DNA of 64,000 bases from Pseudomonas baltica (GTDB lineage: Bacteria > Pseudomonadota > Gammaproteobacteria > Pseudomonadales > Pseudomonadaceae): the NCBI RefSeq assembly GCF_031880315.1, contig NZ_CP134771.1:1922001-1986000 (forward strand), in the 5' to 3' direction. The position numbers were made by a program, and so were the translations under genes. Under the pieces are notes generated by a model. The model saw only the letters and a program-made list of their open reading frames with translations. It was not told the origin of the DNA and made no database searches. Positions 49,457-58,714 of this stretch are shown here, piece after piece. How positions within the stretch are numbered: position 1 is the stretch's first letter; each line of letters begins with the position of its first letter.

Positions 49457-49927
49457 TCAGTCGTCGAAACTGCGGCCGCTGAGCAAGCGGCCGACCAACT
49501 CCAGCGGATAGCCGCGATACACCAGGAAACGGGTCTGCTGCGCGCGCTCTTTCATGTCCTGGGGCAACTGCCCGGAGAACTTGCGCTGCCAGGTATTGGC
49601 CAGTTGCGCCGACCAGTCAAATTCAGCCTCACGCAGTGCCTGCTCAATGTCCGCGCGCTGCAGACCTCGCTGACTCAATTCTTCCCGAATACGCAGCGGA
49701 CCGTAGCCTGAGTGGGCACGGTAGCGAATAAAGCTTTCGAGATAACGGGCTTCTGACAGCAAACCCTCTTCCGTCAGACGGTCGAGTGCCTGGTCGATCA
49801 ATTCGGGGGGAGCGCCGCGCTGACGCAACTTGCGCGTCAGCTCGACACGACCGTGCTCGCGACGTGCGAGCAGGTCCATTGCGGTCCGTCGCACGGCGAC
49901 GGGGGTATCCAGAACGACAGTGGACAT
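49457..49927 (-). CDS. recX: Recombination regulator RecX
   Basis: A 156-residue helical repeat protein of the RecX family ([33 protein letters not shown]) that binds RecA filaments and limits their extension. It is directly downstream of recA and ends five bases from the LOG gene. Confidence 0.95.
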   Translation of the reverse strand: MSTVVLDTPVAVRRTAMDLLARREHGRVELTRKLRQRGAPPELIDQALDRLTEEGLLSEARYLESFIRYRAHSGYGPLRIREELSQRGLQRADIEQALREAEFDWSAQLANTWQRKFSGQLPQDMKERAQQTRFLVYRGYPLELVGRLLSGRSFDD

Positions 49928-49935
49928 GGACGGGA

Positions 49936-51000
49936 TCAGAAGTCCGCGTCAGCGTCGACCATCTCGTCAGCAGGAGCAGGCGCTGCTGCCTCGGCTTTCT
50001 TGGCATCGACACCACCGGTCAGCAGTTTTTCACGGATCTGCTTCTCGAGGACGGCCTTGATGTCCGGGTTTTCCTGCAGGAACTTGGCCGAGTTGGCCTT
50101 GCCCTGACCGATCTTGCTGCCTTGGTAGCTGTACCATGCACCGGATTTTTCCAGGAAACCATGCAGCACACCCAGATCGACGATTTCGCCGTTCAGGTAG
50201 ATACCCTTGCCGTACAGGATCTGGAATTCAGCCTGACGGAATGGCGGTGCGACCTTGTTCTTGACGACCTTGACGCGGGTTTCGCTGCCGACCACTTCAT
50301 CGCCTTCCTTCACCGCGCCGGTCCGGCGGATGTCCAGACGGACCGAAGCGTAGAACTTGAGTGCGTTACCACCCGTGGTGGTTTCCGGGCTACCGAACAT
50401 GACGCCGATTTTCATCCGGATCTGGTTGATGAAGATCACCAGGCAGTTGGCGTTCTTGATGTTACCGGTGATTTTGCGCAGAGCCTGGGACATCAGACGG
50501 GCCTGAAGGCCCACGTGCATGTCGCCCATCTCACCTTCGATTTCAGCCTTGGGTACCAGGGCCGCTACGGAGTCGACGATGATCACGTCAACGGCGTTGG
50601 AGCGCACCAGCATGTCGGTGATTTCCAGCGCCTGCTCACCGGTGTCAGGCTGCGAGACCAACAGGTCGTCGACGTTAACGCCCAGCTTGCCGGCGTATTC
50701 AGGATCAAGCGCGTGCTCGGCGTCGACGAAGGCGCACGTAGCACCGGCCTTTTGCGCCTGGGCGATGACCGACAGGGTCAGCGTGGTTTTACCCGAAGAC
50801 TCCGGGCCGTAGATTTCGACAATACGGCCTTTTGGCAGGCCGCCAATACCCAGCGCGATGTCCAGGCCCAGCGAACCGGTAGAGATGGCAGGAATGGCCT
50901 GGCGCTCGTGATCGCCCATGCGCATGACCGCACCTTTACCGAACTGACGTTCGATCTGACCCAAGGCCGCAGCCAAGGCTTTCTTCTTGTTGTCGTCCAT
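49936..51000 (-). CDS. recA: Recombinase RecA
   Basis: A 354-residue RecA. Walker A is GPESSGKTT, and the DNA-binding loops, [17 protein letters not shown] and the acidic C-terminal tail ([11 protein letters not shown]) are intact. It catalyses strand exchange and induces the SOS response by LexA cleavage. The start at 51000 ([13 protein letters not shown]) is the conserved one; a longer frame adds a foreign N-terminus. It is followed by recX eight bases on. Confidence 0.98.
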   Translation of the reverse strand: MDDNKKKALAAALGQIERQFGKGAVMRMGDHERQAIPAISTGSLGLDIALGIGGLPKGRIVEIYGPESSGKTTLTLSVIAQAQKAGATCAFVDAEHALDPEYAGKLGVNVDDLLVSQPDTGEQALEITDMLVRSNAVDVIIVDSVAALVPKAEIEGEMGDMHVGLQARLMSQALRKITGNIKNANCLVIFINQIRMKIGVMFGSPETTTGGNALKFYASVRLDIRRTGAVKEGDEVVGSETRVKVVKNKVAPPFRQAEFQILYGKGIYLNGEIVDLGVLHGFLEKSGAWYSYQGSKIGQGKANSAKFLQENPDIKAVLEKQIREKLLTGGVDAKKAEAAAPAPADEMVDADADF

Positions 51001-51086
51001 TGAAGTCCTCTCGTAATCAATTAGGCCTGAAGGGCCGGAATAACTGTATAAGTAGCCAGTATTATTCCACACGATTGATCGCGCGC

Positions 51087-51587
51087 CTACCCCTCCAGGG
51101 GACTTTCTCCTGATGCAAGCTGTGTCAGCCCAGTCAGGGCGGCCTTTACCGTCTGTCGGCGGACCTCATCGCGGTCACCGGGGAATTGTCGGCGCTCGGC
51201 AAACAGCTGCTCGCCATCCGCCCAGGCGAGCCAGACGGTGCCTACCGGCTTGTCCGCCGAGCCGCCGTCCGGCCCGGCGACGCCACTGACCGCTACGCCG
51301 AAACGCGCACCGCTGCGATCACAGGCGCCTCGTACCATCGCCTCGACCACCTCGCGGCTGACGGCGCCCACGCGGCCGAACAGTTCGGCGCTGACACCGA
51401 GTTGTGCGGTTTTCTGGGTATTGGAATAGGTGACGTAACCGGCTTCGAACCAGGCCGAGGAGCCGGGGATGCGCGTAATGGCTTCGGCGATGCCGCCACC
51501 GGTGCAAGATTCGGCGGTGGTGGTTTGGGCGGCAAGGACGCGCAAGGATTCACCGAGGGTGGCGGCTAGCTGGGTGATAGGGTCCAT
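51087..51587 (-). CDS. cinA: CinA C-terminal domain protein (nicotinamide-nucleotide amidase)
   Basis: A 166-residue stand-alone CinA C-terminal domain (PncC), which deamidates NMN. The [16 protein letters not shown] and [18 protein letters not shown] motifs are typical. The ATG at 51587 is the family start. In pseudomonads it lies upstream of recA, and the interval between it and mutS is a known insertion site for tailocins. Confidence 0.94.
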   Translation of the reverse strand: MDPITQLAATLGESLRVLAAQTTTAESCTGGGIAEAITRIPGSSAWFEAGYVTYSNTQKTAQLGVSAELFGRVGAVSREVVEAMVRGACDRSGARFGVAVSGVAGPDGGSADKPVGTVWLAWADGEQLFAERRQFPGDRDEVRRQTVKAALTGLTQLASGESPLEG

Positions 51588-51656
51588 GGGCCAGATACCG
51601 TAGCGATTGAGAGAATCGCTACGGTACCCCAACCCGATCACAAGGGAAAAGAAAGA

Positions 51657-51950
51657 TCAGAATCGCTTGTCGCCAGCCGTACCGGCCCCAACCGGGGTCG
51701 TGCCCGGCGCGCCCGCAAGGTCACCTCCAGGCCCACCGCCGCCATCCCCATTTGCAATGGCGGTACCGCTCGCGGGGGCGCTTGCGTTTTCGACTGGATT
51801 TGTAACTCCACCCCCGTCACCTCCACCGCTAGCGTCTATAACGCCGGGATCAGCCGCAGTGCTTCCAATGGATATGTCAGTCAACTTCACGATCGGAAGT
51901 ACAATTGTTTTTAAACAAAAAGCCTTCGAAAGCAGCGCATACGCAGCCAT
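51657..51950 (-). CDS. Gly-rich hypothetical protein
   Basis: A 97-codon open frame. The first 30 residues are hydrophobic (LLSKAFCLKTIVLPIVKLTDISIG) and the rest is a Gly/Ala/Asp/Pro repeat (GGGDGGG, GDGGGGPGGDLAGAPG). GAGG lies close before the ATG at 51950. An opposing Pro-rich frame on the plus strand covers the same bases, so this call is uncertain. Confidence 0.35.
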   Translation of the reverse strand: MAAYALLSKAFCLKTIVLPIVKLTDISIGSTAADPGVIDASGGGDGGGVTNPVENASAPASGTAIANGDGGGGPGGDLAGAPGTTPVGAGTAGDKRF

Positions 51951-52021
51951 GCACCTCAATAACGGGGACTCTCGATACGTCGCTATGGAATTACAAGCAC
52001 AGCCTCACAATGCTAGAAAAA

Positions 52022-52558
52022 TCAGATTTGCGGTTTAGCGCTCCGCCAATAGAACAAAGAACAACAAAAAGCCACAAACCCCAACCCCCAAAAATAGGCA
52101 ATCGAGTAATAGAGAGACTCATTTATGGCCATCCGAACATCGCGTCCTAAATCATCGTCATAGACTAAACACTCATTAAGCGTTAAAGCATGTCGCATTT
52201 TGAAACCAGAATCCATTTCTTGAATCGACAAAATCAATATTTGGCCGACAACCAAGTCTTTATCGTGACACCCATCCTTCCTCGCATACACCCGTAGGGA
52301 AATAGGCTGCCCAAGTGGTGCTACCGCAACTTTATAGGACACTATCGATCGATCTTCCTCCAGTCTTACCGGACCAGATCTGATTACGCCCGTTGTCGAA
52401 ATAATCCGGCCAGAGGACGCAGACTGTTCGTCAACGGATAGGTACGTGAGCCCGAAGCCTATAAAGACGAAAGCAAGCGATATCCATCCGCATACTTTCA
52501 TCCTTTGCCGTACAGATAACCGATGGAAAGCTTCAAGCGCAGACCGCGGGGGATTCAT
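52022..52558 (-). CDS. Hypothetical two-helix membrane protein
   Basis: A 178-residue protein with membrane segments at about 22-42 and 150-172, around a soluble beta-rich part of about 105 residues (STTGVIRSGPVRLEEDRSIVSYKVAV). The layout resembles DUF3592-type proteins, but I cannot assign it. ATG at 52558 is used; a TTG at 52588 with GAGG upstream is possible. The base composition is AT-rich compared with the flanking core genes. Confidence 0.6.
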   Translation of the reverse strand: MNPPRSALEAFHRLSVRQRMKVCGWISLAFVFIGFGLTYLSVDEQSASSGRIISTTGVIRSGPVRLEEDRSIVSYKVAVAPLGQPISLRVYARKDGCHDKDLVVGQILILSIQEMDSGFKMRHALTLNECLVYDDDLGRDVRMAINESLYYSIAYFWGLGFVAFCCSLFYWRSAKPQI

Positions 52559-52624
52559 GATCTCTTTAAGACTAGTTTGCTTGCCCAAATACTTTGCCTC
52601 GTATTAATTACTACCGAACAGTTT

Positions 52625-53200
52625 TTACAAGACCGTCTTAAACGCTATCGTCACCCTCAACTCATCACAATTCACCGCCGGCGACCGAGCACTATGCGGA
52701 ATATGACCATTGAAAATAACTGCCCGCCCAGGCTTTGGTAGGATTGATTTGATAATGTGTTGCTTCTGATGATCATAAAACACCAACTCTCCTCCCCAGC
52801 AAGTCGCCCAATGCTCATTACAAAACAACACCGCTGTCTTACCCGTCTCGGAAGGCCTGTTGTCTCTATGGATAGGAGAATCTTGCCCGAAAGTCTGACC
52901 ATTGGCATATACACCAAGCAACGTCGCCTGCGGCATATGGATCGCCTTCACCCTCATCCATATATCGTAAAGCACGGTCCATTCGGGATGAGTACGAAGC
53001 TCTTCTTCCGAGGACTGACGCTCGACCCTTCGGCCACCTGCAATGAACGAATGCCAGCAAGGTCTGGAAAAATAAGCATCATTGATAGGCCAACCAAATA
53101 GTCAGATTGAACGCTTCAACAAGCAACCCATTCTTTGTTGATCTTCCGCCGTCACAACTTCGTCTACAACACAGATATCATTTTCGGAAAACTTAAACAC
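52625..53200 (-). pseudogene. 2OG-Fe(II) oxygenase interrupted by an in-frame TGA
   Basis: Read through, the frame encodes 191 residues from a GTG at 53200, with AGGGA upstream. The iron ligands His111-x-Asp113 (PIHRD) and His169 (IPHSA), and the 2-oxoglutarate Arg182 (LRVTIAFK), are all in place. Codon 33 is TGA (53104-53102), and the protein resumes at once as LFGWPINDAYF in the same frame. A TGG-to-TGA change is the simplest explanation. A start after the stop would lack the N-terminal strand. It is AT-rich, like its neighbours. Confidence 0.75.
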
Positions 53201-53626
53201 AGTCCCTATCCTCACAACCCTGAAGAGCTGATGCGTTCTCACGCCTAACATGTAGATACCCCGACCATTTAGCCAATGGTTTCCCTTGCGTCGCTGAGCG
53301 TGAATCCACAGTAGGAAAATCCCCCCAAGCAGATCAACTGCAAAATTGTAAACAGCACCCGACTGCCAGCAATACAACCTCAAACTGCCAGCATTCAATC
53401 AACCCGATTGATACGAATACAAACCGTCTACGCCGCCATTATCAAAATTGCGCCACCCAGCATCTACCAGGGAAATAATCCCCAATGAGAAAAATCAGAT
53501 ATTTCTTATGTGCCACTACCGATCATCCGCTGCCTCGATTACCCTCCCCCTCGGCATCTCCACCCAATCCCTGTACCATTCCCCGCCAACCCTTGACCCA
53601 CCCACGCCGAGAGCCCGATTCCCGCA
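53201..53626. other. Intergenic region upstream of mutS
   Basis: These 426 bases of moderate AT content have no convincing gene. The frame of the oxygenase stays open to 53398, but that stretch reads as an unrelated N-terminus. The last 120 bases presumably hold the mutS promoter. Confidence 0.4.
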
Positions 53627-56194
53627 ATGAGTGACCTATCCGCACACACACCCATGATGCAGCAGTACTGGAAGCTGAAAAACCAGCACCCGGACCAGCT
53701 GATGTTCTATCGCATGGGCGACTTCTACGAGATTTTCTACGAAGACGCGAAGAAGGCCGCCAAGCTGCTCGACATTACCCTCACCGCGCGCGGGCAGTCG
53801 GCCGGGCAATCGATTCCGATGTGCGGGATTCCTTACCATGCCGCCGAGGGCTATCTGGGCAAGCTGGTCAAGCTCGGCGAATCGGTAGTCATCTGCGAGC
53901 AGGTGGGCGATCCGGCGACCAGCAAGGGACCGGTGGATCGGCAGGTGGTGCGCATCATTACCCCGGGTACGGTGAGCGACGAAGCACTGCTGGACGAGCG
54001 CCGCGACAACCTGATCGCCGCGGTGCTGGGCGACGAGCGTCTGTTCGGCCTGGCGGTACTGGACATCACCAGCGGCAACTTCACGGTGCAGGAATTCAAG
54101 GGCTGGGAAAACCTGCTGGCCGAGCTTGAGCGCATCAATCCGGTCGAGCTGCTGATACCCGATGACTGGCCCCAAGGCCTGCCGGCTGAAAAACGCCGTG
54201 GCGCACGTCGCCGCGCACCGTGGGATTTCGAACGCGACAGCGCCCACAAGAGCCTGTGCCAGCAGTTCGCGACCCAGGACCTCAAGGGCTTCGGCTGCGA
54301 GAAGCTGACCCTGGCCATCGGCGCCGCCGGCTGCCTGCTGGGTTACGCCAAGGAAACACAGCGCACCGCCCTGCCGCACCTGCGCAGCCTCAAGCACGAA
54401 CGCCTGGACGACACTGTGGTGCTGGACGCCGCCACCCGGCGCAATCTGGAGCTGGACGTCAACCTGGCTGGCGGCCGTGAAAACACCCTGCAATCGGTGA
54501 TCGATCGCTGCCAAACTGCCATGGGCAGCCGCTTGTTGACCCGCTGGCTGAATCGCCCGCTGCGCGATCTGAAGATTCTCCAGGCGCGTCAGACATCGAT
54601 CCGCTGCCTGCTCGACGGCTATCGCTTCGAGGGCCTGCAACCACGCCTCAAGGACATCGGTGATATCGAGCGTATCCTCGCTCGCATCGGCCTGCGTAAC
54701 GCCCGTCCTCGCGACCTGGCTCGCCTGCGCGATGCACTGGCCGCGCTGCCGGACCTGCAGATTGCCATGGCTGATCTCGAGACCCCGCACCTGGCGCGTC
54801 TGGCAACCATCGCCGGCACCTACCCGGAACTCTCCGAGCTGCTGGCCAAGGCCATCATCGACAACCCGCCCGCCATCATCCGCGACGGCGGCGTGCTCAA
54901 GGCCGGCTACGACAGCGAGCTCGACGAGCTGCTGTCGCTGAGCGAAAACGCCGGTCAGTTCCTGATCGATCTCGAAGCGCGGGAAAAAGCCCGCACCGGC
55001 CTGTCGCACCTCAAAGTCGGCTACAACCGCGTGCACGGCTACTTTATCGAGCTGCCGAGCAAACAGGCCGAATCGGCACCAGCGGATTACATTCGCCGCC
55101 AGACCCTCAAAGGCGCCGAGCGCTTCATCACGCCCGAGCTCAAGGCCTTCGAAGACAAGGCACTGTCGGCCAAGAGCCGCGCCCTCGCTCGCGAAAAAAT
55201 GCTTTACGAGGCGCTGCTGGAACGGCTCATCGGCCACCTGGCGCCGCTGCAGGACACCGCCGCCGCGCTGGCTGAACTCGACGTGCTCAGCAACCTCGCC
55301 GAGCGCTCCCTGAACCTGGACCTCAACTGCCCCAGCTTCGTCGACGAGCCGTGCATGCGTATCAGCCAGGGTCGTCATCCAGTGGTCGAGCAAGTACTGA
55401 CCACGCCGTTCGTGGCCAACGACCTGCGCCTCGACGACGACACGCGCATGCTGGTCATTACCGGCCCGAACATGGGCGGTAAATCGACATACATGCGCCA
55501 GACCGCGCTGATCGTGTTGCTGGCCCACATCGGCAGCTTCGTGCCAGCTGCCAGCTGTGAACTGTCGCTGGTGGACCGCATCTTCACCCGTATCGGCTCG
55601 AGCGACGACCTCGCCGGCGGACGTTCGACCTTCATGGTGGAAATGAGCGAGACCGCCAACATCCTGCACAACGCCAGCGATCGCAGTCTGGTGCTGATGG
55701 ATGAAGTCGGCCGTGGCACCAGTACCTTCGACGGCCTGTCGCTGGCCTGGGCCGCCGCCGAACGCCTGGCGCAGCTGCGGGCCTATACGCTGTTCGCCAC
55801 TCACTATTTCGAGCTCACGGTGTTGCCTGAGAGCGAGCCGCTGGTGGCCAACGTGCATCTCAATGCCACCGAGCACAACGAGCGCATCGTCTTTTTGCAC
55901 CACGTGCTGCCCGGCCCCGCCAGCCAGAGTTACGGCCTGGCGGTGGCGCAGTTGGCCGGTGTGCCGGAAGCGGTCATTCGTCGCGCCAAGGAGCATCTTG
56001 GTCGGCTCGAAACCAACAGCCTGCCCCATGAACCCGTACTCGCCAAGCCCGGTAAACCCGCAGCGCCGCACCAGAGCGACCTGTTCGCCAGCCTGCCGCA
56101 CCCGGTCCTGGACGACCTCGCGCGCACCGATATCGACAGCCTCACACCACGGCAAGCGATGGAATTGCTTTATACACTGAAGAACCGGATCTAA
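53627..56194 (+). CDS. mutS: DNA mismatch repair protein MutS
   Basis: An 855-residue mismatch-recognition ATPase. The mismatch-binding [10 protein letters not shown] (Phe-x-Glu) lies near residue 30, the core domain covers about 270-550, and Walker [10 protein letters not shown] is at 613-621 with [12 protein letters not shown] downstream. A C-terminal [21 protein letters not shown] segment fits the tetramer-forming end. It is followed by fdxA at 143 bases. Confidence 0.97.
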   Translation: MSDLSAHTPMMQQYWKLKNQHPDQLMFYRMGDFYEIFYEDAKKAAKLLDITLTARGQSAGQSIPMCGIPYHAAEGYLGKLVKLGESVVICEQVGDPATSKGPVDRQVVRIITPGTVSDEALLDERRDNLIAAVLGDERLFGLAVLDITSGNFTVQEFKGWENLLAELERINPVELLIPDDWPQGLPAEKRRGARRRAPWDFERDSAHKSLCQQFATQDLKGFGCEKLTLAIGAAGCLLGYAKETQRTALPHLRSLKHERLDDTVVLDAATRRNLELDVNLAGGRENTLQSVIDRCQTAMGSRLLTRWLNRPLRDLKILQARQTSIRCLLDGYRFEGLQPRLKDIGDIERILARIGLRNARPRDLARLRDALAALPDLQIAMADLETPHLARLATIAGTYPELSELLAKAIIDNPPAIIRDGGVLKAGYDSELDELLSLSENAGQFLIDLEAREKARTGLSHLKVGYNRVHGYFIELPSKQAESAPADYIRRQTLKGAERFITPELKAFEDKALSAKSRALAREKMLYEALLERLIGHLAPLQDTAAALAELDVLSNLAERSLNLDLNCPSFVDEPCMRISQGRHPVVEQVLTTPFVANDLRLDDDTRMLVITGPNMGGKSTYMRQTALIVLLAHIGSFVPAASCELSLVDRIFTRIGSSDDLAGGRSTFMVEMSETANILHNASDRSLVLMDEVGRGTSTFDGLSLAWAAAERLAQLRAYTLFATHYFELTVLPESEPLVANVHLNATEHNERIVFLHHVLPGPASQSYGLAVAQLAGVPEAVIRRAKEHLGRLETNSLPHEPVLAKPGKPAAPHQSDLFASLPHPVLDDLARTDIDSLTPRQAMELLYTLKNRI

Positions 56195-56337
56195 CGCTGA
56201 GAGTCACAAGCTGATAGAATCCCGCGCGGTTTGGGAATGCCACGAACTATTAGCCTGGTTCGCAGGCTGCCTATCCCAGACCCAGCGGCCCCGAATACAG
56301 GGGGTTTGGCTGTAGCCGCCTGAGGAGAGAACCTGAA

Positions 56338-56661
56338 ATGACCTTCGTCGTCACCGACAACTGCATCAAGTGCAAGTACACCGACTGCGTAGAAGTGTGT
56401 CCGGTGGACTGCTTTTACGAAGGGCCGAACTTCCTGGTCATTCACCCGGACGAGTGCATCGACTGTGCTCTGTGCGAACCTGAGTGCCCGGCCGTGGCGA
56501 TTTTCTCGGAGGATGAAGTGCCTGCCGAGATGCAGGAGTTCATCGCCCTGAACGGAGAACTGGCAGACATCTGGCCGAATATCACCGAGAAGAAAGAATC
56601 AATGCCGGACGCTGCAGAGTGGGATGGCAAAAAGGGCAAGATCGCCGAACTCGAACGCTGA
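56338..56661 (+). CDS. fdxA: 7Fe ferredoxin FdxA
   Basis: A 107-residue ferredoxin of the Azotobacter FdI type. Cys9 and Cys17 with a further Cys near 50 bind a 3Fe-4S cluster; Cys21 and the CIDCALC cysteines bind a 4Fe-4S cluster. It transfers electrons. In P. aeruginosa fdxA lies next to rsmZ and rpoS, as here. Confidence 0.96.
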   Translation: MTFVVTDNCIKCKYTDCVEVCPVDCFYEGPNFLVIHPDECIDCALCEPECPAVAIFSEDEVPAEMQEFIALNGELADIWPNITEKKESMPDAAEWDGKKGKIAELER

Positions 56662-56680
56662 GGTTTAGCGCGACGCTCGG

Positions 56681-56710
56681 AGGCCCCGGATTGCGGGGCT
56701 TTTTTTCGTC
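56681..56710 (+). terminator. Terminator of fdxA
   Basis: GCCCCG and CGGGGC arms are followed by seven T residues. Confidence 0.85.
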
Positions 56711-56711
56711 T

Positions 56712-56728
56712 GCAGGTTGGCTTTTGGT
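56712..56728. repeat. Inverted match of the sequence after element B
   Basis: GCAGGTTGGCTTTTGGT is the reverse complement, with one mismatch, of 36834-36850. It lies just outside element D. Confidence 0.5.
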
Positions 56729-56746
56729 GGATTGGAGATTGGGGAG

Positions 56747-56864
56747 TGGTCCTTTGCTACGAGCCTGTGCGGCTCGCCCTGCCCATTGGCCCTTCGCCTA
56801 GGCTCAGGGCACCTGCACGCGGCCTGCTGGAGGGGCGGCCGCACAGGCCCGCAGCAAAGGACCA
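56747..56864 (-). repeat. Long palindromic element D (short form)
   Basis: Arms 56747-56773 and 56838-56864 pair over 27 bases with two mismatches. On the minus strand it contains CCAGCAGGCCGCG and GGCCAATG blocks of elements A-C, but the inner stem and core hairpins are absent, so it is about 100 bases shorter. It is inverted relative to element C, 53 bases away. Confidence 0.85.
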
Positions 56865-56917
56865 TTCGGAAATGGGGAGCGCCCATAAAGCTGAACAGAC
56901 GACACAAATATCACTGT

Positions 56918-57139
56918 TCTGCTTTCGAGTCGGCCTTGGCGTCGCCGCCCCCTTCCAGCAGGCCGCGTTCCGGTACGCTTGCGCAGGGCTAGCCGGCAAG
57001 GATGCCGGCTAAGCCCCGCTGGGCCATGGACGGCCCATCGGGGCGTGCTCTGCGCAAGCGTACCGGAACGCGGGAACCCCTCGCGTCAGCGAGGGGCCAA
57101 TGGCGGGGGCGGCGACGCCAAGGCCGACTCGGAAGCAGA
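56918..57139 (+). repeat. Long palindromic element C
   Basis: Outer arms 56918-56952 and 57105-57139 pair over 35 bases with one mismatch. Inner arms 56968-56986 and 57050-57068 pair perfectly over 19 bases. Hairpins lie at 56991-57010 and 57014-57043, and a third is CCCCTCGC-GTCA-GCGAGGGG. It matches element B in loops and order but has a different inner stem. Confidence 0.92.
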
Positions 57140-57190
57140 ACCAACCCAACCCAAGAACCCAGCCCAGAAAAAATTCACCAAATCGCAGGC

Positions 57191-57218
57191 AAAAAAAAGG
57201 GGCGGTTTGACCCGCCCA
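57191..57218 (-). terminator. rsmZ: Terminator of rsmZ
   Basis: GGGCGGGT and ACCGCCCC arms with an eight-T tract on the minus strand. Confidence 0.9.
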
Positions 57219-57322
57219 CATTTTTTCCATATTTCCCTGTATTCCCTGTCATCGTCCTGATGAATCGCGTCTTGCGATGTCCTGGCTCTCGATCCGTGAG
57301 GGCCTGTGTCTGTCCGTAGACA
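57195..57322 (-). ncRNA. rsmZ: Regulatory sRNA RsmZ
   Basis: A minus-strand RNA of about 128 nt between fdxA and rpoS, the place of rsmZ in pseudomonads. It begins TGTCTACGGACAGACACAGG, a hairpin with GGA in the loop, and has seven GGA motifs in total (ACGGA, ACGGA, AGGA, AGGA, GGGA, GGGA, TGGA), the binding sites for RsmA/RsmE. It ends in a GC-rich terminator. It sequesters Rsm proteins and so relieves translational repression of secondary metabolism genes under GacS/GacA control. The exact ends are inferred. Confidence 0.93.
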
Positions 57323-57330
57323 CAGTGCTG

Positions 57331-57336
57331 ATATTA
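57331..57336 (-). promoter_or_regulatory. -10 element of rsmZ
   Basis: TAATAT on the minus strand, about eight bases before the inferred start at 57322. Confidence 0.6.
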
Positions 57337-57494
57337 GCGATCTCCCTGGCCATGACAAGCCAGCAAATCTTTCAAAAAAAGTCATTAAGCTTATATTTCA
57401 AAGAAAATAATCTATATTTTTCAACATGTTAGTAAATGCCTCCGCTGATTTGAGCCATTACTCTACGCGCTCCCGTTACGATCGCTTACGCATC

Positions 57495-57512
57495 CGTCAG
57501 CAATGGCTTACA
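57495..57512 (-). promoter_or_regulatory. GacA upstream activating sequence of rsmZ
   Basis: The minus strand reads TGTAAGCCATTGCTGACG, matching the TGTAAG-N2-AT-N2-CTTACA consensus perfectly in the first half and in 4 of 6 bases in the second. It is centred about 180 bases upstream of rsmZ, as reported for this gene in other species. Confidence 0.8.
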
Positions 57513-57552
57513 CGCCCTGCCGCAAACCTCTTAAAAACCTCAAAAGCAGGAC

Positions 57553-57580
57553 GAAAAAATGCCCCGCATCCGCGAGGCAT
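57553..57580 (-). terminator. Terminator of rpoS
   Basis: ATGCCTCGCG and CGGGGCAT arms followed by TTTTTT on the minus strand, just after the rpoS stop. Confidence 0.85.
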
Positions 57581-57599
57581 TGTTGCTGCACTGCCAGGT

Positions 57600-58604
57600 T
57601 TACTGAAACAGCGATTCGCTGGACAGGCCATTCTTCTCGAGAATTTCGCGCAAGCGCTTGAGGCCCTCGACCTGAATCTGACGAACTCGCTCACGGGTCA
57701 GGCCGATCTCGAGGCCGACGTCTTCCAGCGTGCTGCTCTCATGGCCACGCAAGCCGAAACGACGCACTACGACTTCACGCTGCTTGTCGGTCAGCTCCGA
57801 CAGCCACTGATCGATGCTCTGAGAAAGATCGTCGTCCTGCAGCAGTTCGCAGGGATCGGTAGGGCGATCGTCCGTCAGGGTGTCGAGCAGGGTCTTGTCC
57901 GAATCTGGTCCAAGCGAAACGTCCACCGAAGACACGCGCTCGTTGAGGCCGAGCATGCGTTTGACCTCGCCGACGGGTTTTTCCAGCAGATTGGCGATCT
58001 CTTCGGGCGATGGCTCGTGGTCGAGTTTTTGCGTCAGCTCGCGGGCGGCACGCAGGTAGACGTTGAGTTCCTTGACCACATGAATCGGCAGCCGAATCGT
58101 GCGGGTCTGATTCATGATCGCCCGTTCGATAGTCTGGCGAATCCACCAGGTGGCATAGGTCGAGAAACGGAAGCCGCGCTCCGGATCGAATTTTTCTACC
58201 GCGCGGATCAAGCCGAGGTTGCCCTCCTCGATCAGGTCCAGCAGTGACAGCCCGCGGTTGACGTAGCGTCGGGCGATTTTCACCACCAGTCGCAGGTTGC
58301 TCTCGATCATGCGTTTACGCCCGGCCGGATCACCTTTTTGCGACAGCCGTGCGTAATGGACTTCTTCTTCGGGAGACAACAGAGGTGAGAAACCGATCTC
58401 GTTGAGATACAACTGCGTGGCATCCAATGCCCGTGTGTAATCGATGTATTTGTGCTGCTTGAGGGAGGTGGAGCCTTTGGCCTTGGTGCGAGCAGCGGGT
58501 ACGACGGGTTCGTCATCGGCCGATGCATCCAGAACGATACCGGTCTCCATCAGGAGCACCTCATCGTCAATGTCAAACTCCGGCGCTTCTTTGCTGAGAG
58601 CCAT
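57600..58604 (-). CDS. rpoS: RNA polymerase sigma factor RpoS
   Basis: A 334-residue stationary-phase and stress sigma factor. Region 2 has [35 protein letters not shown], and region 4 ends [27 protein letters not shown]. It directs transcription of general stress genes. It lies downstream of nlpD; in Pseudomonas its main promoter is within nlpD. rsmZ follows it on the same strand. Confidence 0.98.
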   Translation of the reverse strand: MALSKEAPEFDIDDEVLLMETGIVLDASADDEPVVPAARTKAKGSTSLKQHKYIDYTRALDATQLYLNEIGFSPLLSPEEEVHYARLSQKGDPAGRKRMIESNLRLVVKIARRYVNRGLSLLDLIEEGNLGLIRAVEKFDPERGFRFSTYATWWIRQTIERAIMNQTRTIRLPIHVVKELNVYLRAARELTQKLDHEPSPEEIANLLEKPVGEVKRMLGLNERVSSVDVSLGPDSDKTLLDTLTDDRPTDPCELLQDDDLSQSIDQWLSELTDKQREVVVRRFGLRGHESSTLEDVGLEIGLTRERVRQIQVEGLKRLREILEKNGLSSESLFQ

Positions 58605-58714
58605 ATTTTTAGTCCCTTGTTGAGTTCGACCTCAAGCTCCAGCGACGCCCTTATCCTTGGCAACGCGTGAGCCTGTCCCCATTTACGACATGAAGGAACA
58701 GGCTGGCAACAATA

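Noticed and set aside
51607..52038. Pro-rich plus-strand frame opposite the Gly-rich frame
   Set aside because: It begins in the cinA leader, ends in AT-rich sequence and has no features beyond Pro/Ala bias, the complement of Gly codons.
53102..53398. 98-residue protein ending at the TGA before the oxygenase
   Set aside because: Its last 32 codons are the N-terminus of the oxygenase in the same frame. The earlier part has no support, so the stop was treated as an interruption and not as a true gene end.
53636..56155. 839-residue minus-strand open frame covering mutS
   Set aside because: mutS on the other strand is unmistakable. The antisense frame is a result of GC-rich codon use.
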